Below the pieces are notes generated by a model that had not been told where the DNA came from, did no database searches, and saw only the letters and a program-made list of their open reading frames with translations. The translations under genes were made by a program, and so were the position numbers. A stretch of 7,364 bases of DNA from Bacteroidota bacterium (lineage in GTDB: Bacteria > Bacteroidota > Bacteroidia > Cytophagales > Hymenobacteraceae): assembly GCA_023424725.1 (NCBI GenBank), contig JAFADQ010000195.1, positions 1 through 7,364 of the forward strand, read 5' to 3'. Below are positions 1 to 3,309 of this stretch, piece after piece (the stretch's first letter is position 1; every line of letters starts with the position of its first letter).

Positions 1-792
1 TTGCTAACGTTTGCCGAAAGTTGGAGCCGCGCCTCCAATGCGCAGATTTTGGTGGTACACCAGGTAGCGGCGCTTTCTCCCGCATTTGCCGATGCCGGCA
101 CCAAGGAGCATTTAGCAACAGAAGATAAAAACGCCGCGCTGGCAAAACTGCAGCAGCTTGCCCGGAAAACATTGTCCGGCCCTACCGGCATTACCTATCA
201 TGTAACCGAGCGGCACCTGCCAGATTACCTGCCCGAACTGCTTGGCCAAAACCATAACGATTTTATAGTTACCGGTTTAAAAGGAAAAGGATTTATAAAA
301 AAGCTATTGTTTGGCAGCACCACCGTAGAGCTTATGGAAGCTCTTAATTATACACATATTTCGGTGCCGCTAAAAGCCGGGAGCCAGCCATCAGATTCGC
401 TTATCGTGGCCACGCATTATAAATATCCGCTTAACGAAAAGGCATTTCTTAACTTTTGCCGCACATTTGCGGGCATTATTAAAGAGGTAGAGCTAATTGC
501 GGTAACCGAAAAAACAGAAAGCCGCCAGGAAACAGAAAATTATTTATCGGCTATTAAAGCAAAAACCGAAAGCATTTTGCCGTGTACGATGGCGGTTTTC
601 CAGAGCAGCGACACGCTTACCGAAATTAAAACCTATGTAAAACAATGGCCCGGCGCCACGCTGGCCGTTCAGGAAGGCCCACGCACCATCACAGACCAGC
701 TTTTTCGTAAGTTTCTCATCAACGATTTTATTTACGAAGGCTCCATCCCGTTCATCATTTTTCCTGAATCAGAAGCCGGACCAAAAAATTAG
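1..792 (+). CDS. Universal stress protein (UspA family), two Usp domains, 5' end cut off by the window
   Basis: The visible 263 residues contain most of one Usp domain followed by a second, degenerate one. Domain 1 ends with the classical nucleotide-binding signature G-2X-G-9X-G-S/T, seen here as G92-L-K-G95 and then G105-S-T, followed by the usual closing beta strand (HISVPLKA). Domain 2 (about residues 132-255) has the same alternating strand/helix pattern and ends in FIIFP, but lacks the glycine signature, so only domain 1 is likely to bind ATP. The first codon is TTG and the usual N-terminal strand (ILVPTDFS-like) is missing. The sequence starts at the first helix, so the true start lies upstream, probably about 20-30 codons away, and the TTG is an internal leucine. 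Usp proteins are cytosolic and are induced by starvation and other stresses; the exact role of this one cannot be read from sequence. The TAG stop lies inside the left arm of a 13-bp inverted repeat. The family call is firm. Confidence 0.88.
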   Translation: MLTFAESWSRASNAQILVVHQVAALSPAFADAGTKEHLATEDKNAALAKLQQLARKTLSGPTGITYHVTERHLPDYLPELLGQNHNDFIVTGLKGKGFIKKLLFGSTTVELMEALNYTHISVPLKAGSQPSDSLIVATHYKYPLNEKAFLNFCRTFAGIIKEVELIAVTEKTESRQETENYLSAIKAKTESILPCTMAVFQSSDTLTEIKTYVKQWPGATLAVQEGPRTITDQLFRKFLINDFIYEGSIPFIIFPESEAGPKN

Positions 793-876
793 TTACCGGC
801 ATCAGAATTTTTACTTCGCAACGCCATTTTACATGCAATTTTTCTGAAGCGGCAGTCTGGTAGTGCCGGTAACTAA
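789..876. repeat. 13-bp perfect inverted repeat after the Usp gene (arms 789-801 and 864-876)
   Basis: The left arm TTAGTTACCGGCA and the right arm TGCCGGTAACTAA are exact reverse complements separated by 62 nt. The left arm contains the stop codon of the Usp gene (790-792). There is no T-run after the right arm, so it is not a standard intrinsic terminator. The long loop makes a folded 3' UTR or a short-repeat/MITE-like remnant possible. Function is unknown. Confidence 0.55.
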
Positions 877-1195
877 ACCGGCGGCGGGCTCTATAAAATT
901 CCCTCTTCAGTAATTAGAATCTGTGTTAAGTTTCTTTTAAGTGCCGAAACAGAAAGGTTACCGGAGGAATGAACTGTAGCCGGATTTACTGGCTATTCTT
1001 TTAACCAACACTATTATTTGCAATTATTTTACCCTGCGGTGCCCAAAAAAACGGCCGATGCAGGGTAAAAAGCACTATATACCGGTAAAATAAAGCCGAT
1101 TGGTACCCACTTAAGCTTTTGCCAACCCGTATTAACGATTAAACCGCCAAGCAGTATTTTAGCAAAAACCTGATCGCCAGCAATTTATCCACCAC
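793..1195. other. Non-coding gap between the Usp gene and the DUF1569 gene
   Basis: I see no supportable gene in these 400 bases. Every frame is broken by stops, and the longest open stretches are only a few dozen codons with no recognisable protein. The gap holds two long-arm inverted repeats (789-876 and 1027-1070) and a small TAGCC/GGCTA hairpin at 977-995. The 3' part (about 1075-1195) must carry the promoter of the downstream cluster, but I cannot point to a convincing TTTG / TAnnTTTG pair. Confidence 0.6.
1027..1070. repeat. 11-bp perfect hairpin, possible transcription terminator
   Basis: TTTTACCCTGC (1027-1037) pairs perfectly with GCAGGGTAAAA (1060-1070) around a 22-nt loop that contains an A7 run. 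The stem ends in A/T on both sides, which gives a weak A-tract/T-tract appearance in either direction. It lies between two co-oriented genes and may end Usp transcription. The loop is long for an intrinsic terminator, so this is a tentative call. Confidence 0.4.
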
Positions 1196-1286
1196 ATGAA
1201 AAAACGTATTCAGCCTCTCCGATTCGCAGGAAATTATAGACCGGATAAACCGTTTAACCCCGCAAACAAAACCGCTTTGGGGCAAA
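1196..1286 (+). other. Out-of-frame 5' coding part of the DUF1569 gene; frameshift at the A6 run 1199-1204
   Basis: An ATG at 1196 is followed by six A residues and then CGTATTC. Read with one A fewer, the ATG opens a frame giving M-K-N-V-F-S-L-S-D-S-Q-E-I-I-D-R, then 14 more residues ending PLWGK, that runs directly into the ATG at 1287 (MNVAQMLAHC). This is the N-terminal helix expected of DUF1569 proteins. As the sequence stands, the ATG 1196 frame instead ends at TAG 1322-1324. The DUF1569 frame has a TGA at 1197-1199 and no ATG, GTG or TTG before 1287. A one-base insertion in the homopolymer, either real or a sequencing error, explains this best. Confidence 0.75.
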
Positions 1287-1649
1287 ATGAACGTGGCCCA
1301 AATGCTGGCGCACTGCAATGTTAGCTACGAAATGATATTTGAGAACAAACACAAAAAACCAAACCCGTTGCTAAGGCTGCTGCTAAAGGCTTTCGTTAAA
1401 AATAAAGTGGTAAACGAGGCGCCCTACCCCAGAAACAGCCTTACCTCGCCGCAATTTAAAGTAACAGATAGCAAGAACTTTGAAGAAGAAAAGAACCGCC
1501 TTATTGCCTACATTACCAAAACCCAAAGCCTTGGCGCGCCCTATTTCGACCAGCGCGATTATCCCTCTTTTGGCCGCCTCTCGGTGCCCGAATGGAATAA
1601 TATGCTCTATAAACACCTCGATCATCACTTAAATCAGTTCGGGGTTTAG
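1287..1649 (+). CDS. DUF1569 / DinB-like small protein (reading frame intact from residue 31 of the expected product)
   Basis: The 120 residues from ATG 1287 match what I know of DUF1569 proteins, a DinB-like four-helix-bundle family common in Bacteroidota. The visible hallmarks are an N-terminal MNVAQMLAHC (H9) and a C-terminal HLDHHLNQF (H110, H113, H114). Together these resemble the three-histidine metal site of DinB-like folds. The biochemical role of the family is not established; related DinB-like enzymes include thiol-dependent transferases, so any activity here is inference. The predicted full product is about 150 residues, and the first 30 codons lie upstream in another frame because of an extra A near 1199-1204. 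Starting at 1287 would remove the first helix, so this version is probably not the native protein. The next gene begins 11 nt after the TAG stop, which suggests one transcript. The family call is strong. Confidence 0.8.
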   Translation: MNVAQMLAHCNVSYEMIFENKHKKPNPLLRLLLKAFVKNKVVNEAPYPRNSLTSPQFKVTDSKNFEEEKNRLIAYITKTQSLGAPYFDQRDYPSFGRLSVPEWNNMLYKHLDHHLNQFGV

Positions 1650-1660
1650 TATCTTGCGCC

Positions 1661-1969
1661 ATGACTCAGGAAGAAGAACTATTTACCTCTATCGGGCAAA
1701 ACATAAAAGATACCGAGCAAAGCCAGCTGTTTGGCAAACCTTGCTTTAAGATAAACCGCAAAGCATTTCTGGCGTTTTTCCAGAACGAGATGGTATTTAA
1801 ACTTTCGGGCGATGCGCACGAAAAAGCCATGAAGCTGGAAGGCGCTAAACTTTTCGACCCCTCGGGTAAAGACCACCCCATGAAAGAATGGGTGCAGGTA
1901 CCTTACGAACATAACCAGCAATGGCCAAAATTTGCCAAAGCAGCCGCCAAATTCGTAACCGAAAAATAG
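1661..1969 (+). CDS. TfoX/Sxy N-terminal-domain-like small protein
   Basis: This is a 102-residue soluble protein without a signal peptide or membrane segment. The pattern LFGKPCFK (residues 24-31), then KAFLAFFQNEMVFKL, then FDPSGK and PMKEWVQVP with a tryptophan-rich tail fits the TfoX N-terminal domain family: a MFG-like turn, two beta strands with a conserved K, and a G-x-PM-x-x-W-x-x-VP motif. In Gammaproteobacteria, TfoX/Sxy regulates competence, but stand-alone N-domain proteins in Bacteroidota have no assigned function, and I infer none. ATG 1661 lies 11 nt after the preceding stop, so it is probably co-transcribed with the DUF1569 gene. No Shine-Dalgarno sequence is visible, as is usual in this phylum. 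A YjbR-like or wholly uncharacterised family is the main alternative. Confidence 0.7.
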   Translation: MTQEEELFTSIGQNIKDTEQSQLFGKPCFKINRKAFLAFFQNEMVFKLSGDAHEKAMKLEGAKLFDPSGKDHPMKEWVQVPYEHNQQWPKFAKAAAKFVTEK

Positions 1970-2014
1970 CAGGCTGTAGAGGGCAAAAATCAGTGCACCT
2001 CAGCCAAATTATTG

Positions 2015-2452
2015 ATGATCAGACCATACCAACCTGCCGATAAAAATGCGCTGGTCACAATTCTGAGATTAAATACACCCGGCTTTTTCGCACCAGAAGA
2101 AGAGCAGGATTTTATTACCTATCTTAAGCACCAGGCCGATCAGTATTTTGTGGTAGAAGAAGCCGGAATAATAGCAGGCTCCGGCGGATTTAACCTGCAA
2201 AACAAAGGCAAACGCGCCCACATTTCCTGGGATCTTTTTCATCCTGATTTTCAGGGGAAAGGCCTTGGCAAAGCCCTAACCGAATTCAGAATTAATGAAA
2301 TAAAAAAACTGCCTGGCGTAGAACAAATCGTTGTCCGCACATCGCAGGTTGCCTACCGTTTTTACCAGAAACAGGGTTTCGAACTCAAAGAAATTGTGAA
2401 AGATTACTGGGCCACGGGGTTTGATTTGTATAGCATGGAGTTTGGGGAATAG
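2015..2452 (+). CDS. GNAT family N-acetyltransferase
   Basis: The protein has 145 residues, a normal length for a single GNAT domain. It opens with the typical MIRPYQPAD strand. The beta4-alpha3 acetyl-CoA pyrophosphate loop is clear as H76-P-D-F-Q80-G-K-G-L-G85 (consensus Q/R-x-x-G-x-G/A), followed by helix KALTEFRI. The beta5/C-terminal part is AYRFYQKQGFELKEIV (residues 113-128) with the usual Y-F/Y-x-K-x-G-F signature. It would transfer an acetyl group from acetyl-CoA to an amine; the substrate cannot be deduced. I chose ATG 2015 over the TTG at 2012, which would add just one Met, because ATG is the stronger start and the domain begins there. The gap to the previous gene is 45 nt, so it may be the last gene of the same cluster. 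Its TAG is followed only 5 nt later by a palindromic repeat unit that could act as its terminator. Confidence 0.9.
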   Translation: MIRPYQPADKNALVTILRLNTPGFFAPEEEQDFITYLKHQADQYFVVEEAGIIAGSGGFNLQNKGKRAHISWDLFHPDFQGKGLGKALTEFRINEIKKLPGVEQIVVRTSQVAYRFYQKQGFELKEIVKDYWATGFDLYSMEFGE

Positions 2453-2457
2453 CCGGT

Positions 2458-2525
2458 AACCATAGCCCACGGTTTTAACCGTGGGATGAAATGACAAATA
2501 ATCTTCTAAATGGTTTCAACCATTT
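2458..2525 (+). repeat. REP-like two-hairpin unit 1 (3' side of the transposase gene)
   Basis: The unit begins with AACCATAG and then the major palindrome 2466-2485, with arms CCCACGGTT and AACCGTGGG around TT. A 22-nt spacer (2486-2507) follows, then the minor palindrome 2508-2525, with arms AAATGGTT and AACCATTT around TC. It fills nearly all of the space between two convergent genes, starting 5 nt after the GNAT stop and ending 7 nt before the transposase stop. It may therefore double as a bidirectional terminator. The first 28 nt are identical to unit 2. Confidence 0.88.
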
Positions 2526-2532
2526 CCCAATT

Positions 2533-2961
2533 TTAGCTCAAACCATGCAGCGCCAAAAACTCTTCGTACTCCTGCGCGAATGTTCTTTGTTTATGATGCT
2601 CTTTCTGATTCTGAATGTAAACAAACACCTTTTCTAACACAGACTCGCTCACCGAAAAAGCAGCATAACCTGTTTGCCAGGCAAATTTATCCCTAACAAT
2701 ATCCTGCTGATTTATAAAATGCGAGCTACTCCCTTTTGCCTGTTTGATAACCTCGGCTATCGATTTCTGCTGATTCAATAGGAACAAACAATGCACATGG
2801 TCTGGCATTCCATTAATAATCCTCACTGGGCAATTTAACTCTCTGAATTGCCGATTTATAAAATCATAAACCTGCCTTTCGTGTTTACCAGAAATCAGCG
2901 GCAACCGGTCTTTAGTTGCCCAAATAGCATGTATCCACATTTTATTGAACGAATGCGCCAT
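2533..2961 (-). CDS. Y1 HUH transposase, IS200-like / REP-associated tyrosine transposase (RAYT) type
   Basis: This 142-residue protein has the full Y1 transposase pattern: strand HAIWATKDRLPLI near the N-terminus, then P53-D-H55-V-H57 (the HUH metal-binding motif), then FAWQTGYAAFSVS (residues 93-105), and the catalytic helix V114-Y115-I-Q-N-Q119 followed by E-H-H-K. Y115 would be the nucleophile that forms a 5'-phosphotyrosine bond with single-stranded DNA. No TnpB/IscB-type partner is present. Hairpin-forming repeats flank the gene on both sides, which fits the RAYT arrangement, in which a domesticated transposase acts on REP palindromes. A simple IS200-like element with hairpin ends is the alternative. 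ATG 2961 is preceded by an AT-rich stretch. TAAATTTA at 2995-3002 (-) is one base from the Bacteroidota -7 consensus, but the -33 box is poor. All catalytic residues are present, so the enzyme is probably active. Confidence 0.93.
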   Translation of the reverse strand: MAHSFNKMWIHAIWATKDRLPLISGKHERQVYDFINRQFRELNCPVRIINGMPDHVHCLFLLNQQKSIAEVIKQAKGSSSHFINQQDIVRDKFAWQTGYAAFSVSESVLEKVFVYIQNQKEHHKQRTFAQEYEEFLALHGLS

Positions 2962-3081
2962 AATTTACCGGTTTTGCTTTCAGGTAAAAACGGCTAAATT
3001 TAGGCGGGGTTTAGTTGATTCGAATTGTCACTACCATGCGCCAATTGAAAAGGTGATGGCAAACCATTACCAATAAAGACC

Positions 3082-3147
3082 AACCATAGCCCACGGTTTT
3101 AACCGTGGGTAAAATAAGAGGTGCTAATACGAACCGTTTTAACGGTT
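3082..3147 (+). repeat. REP-like two-hairpin unit 2
   Basis: It starts with the same AACCATAG and carries the same major palindrome as unit 1 (3090-3109), then a 22-nt spacer (3110-3131) and the minor palindrome 3132-3147, with arms AACCGTT and AACGGTT around TT. The minor stem differs from unit 1 at three positions, with pairing preserved by matching changes on the opposite arm. It points toward unit 3. Confidence 0.88.
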
Positions 3148-3170
3148 TAACAACTAAGTATTGATTTGTA

Positions 3171-3234
3171 AATGGTTAAAACCATTAGGAGGCGCTACCT
3201 GATTTTTACCCACGGTTAAAACCGTGGGCTATGG
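3171..3234 (-). repeat. REP-like two-hairpin unit 3 (inverted)
   Basis: Read on the minus strand it begins CCATAG, then the major palindrome (3209-3228), a 22-nt spacer (3187-3208) and the minor palindrome 3171-3186, with arms AATGGTT and AACCATT. With unit 2 it forms an inverted pair. The first 31 nt of the pair from CCATAG through TAAAA are identical between units 2 and 3, and the minor palindromes lie in the centre, like a BIME. It ends 15 nt from the uvrA terminator. Confidence 0.87.
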
Positions 3235-3249
3235 GTTGCCTAACATCAT

Positions 3250-3278
3250 AAAAAAAGGCCGCTCCTTCCAGAGCGGCC
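3250..3278 (-). terminator. Intrinsic terminator of uvrA
   Basis: On the minus strand the 8-bp perfect GC-rich stem GGCCGCTC / GAGCGGCC (3271-3278 with 3257-3264, 6-nt loop) is followed directly by seven T residues (complement of A 3250-3256). It lies about 32 nt after the uvrA stop, in the right orientation. This is a textbook rho-independent terminator. Confidence 0.92.
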
Positions 3279-3309
3279 GTTTCCTTTCTCATACCCTAAA
3301 AATCAACCC

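Larger units (their letters stand above)
2533..3234 (-). mobile_element. RAYT/IS200-like cassette: transposase gene plus flanking two-hairpin repeats (with unit 1 from 2458)
   Basis: One Y1 transposase gene lies between repeat unit 1 (2458-2525, plus orientation) and the inverted pair units 2 and 3 (3082-3234). Units 1 and 3 face each other as an outer inverted pair, and unit 2 is an extra direct copy of unit 1. No target duplication is evident, as expected for HUH enzymes. The cassette occupies the intergenic space between the GNAT gene and uvrA without breaking either one. The exact borders are inferred. Confidence 0.6.

Noticed and set aside
1199..1205. AAAAAAC as a -1 programmed frameshift heptamer that would rescue the DUF1569 N-terminus
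   Set aside because: From ATG 1196 a -1 shift leads into the wrong frame; the DUF1569 frame needs +1 (or loss of one A), so classical -1 slippage does not solve it.
2995..3002. TAAATTTA as the promoter -7 box of the transposase
   Set aside because: One mismatch to TAnnTTTG and no convincing -33 box; palindromic AT-rich octamers are common in such gaps, so I did not list it as a feature.
2458..3234. CRISPR array suggested by repeated palindromes
   Set aside because: Only three units, in both orientations, with 22 nt inside each unit rather than unique spacers between direct repeats, and no cas genes; the Y1 transposase explains them better.
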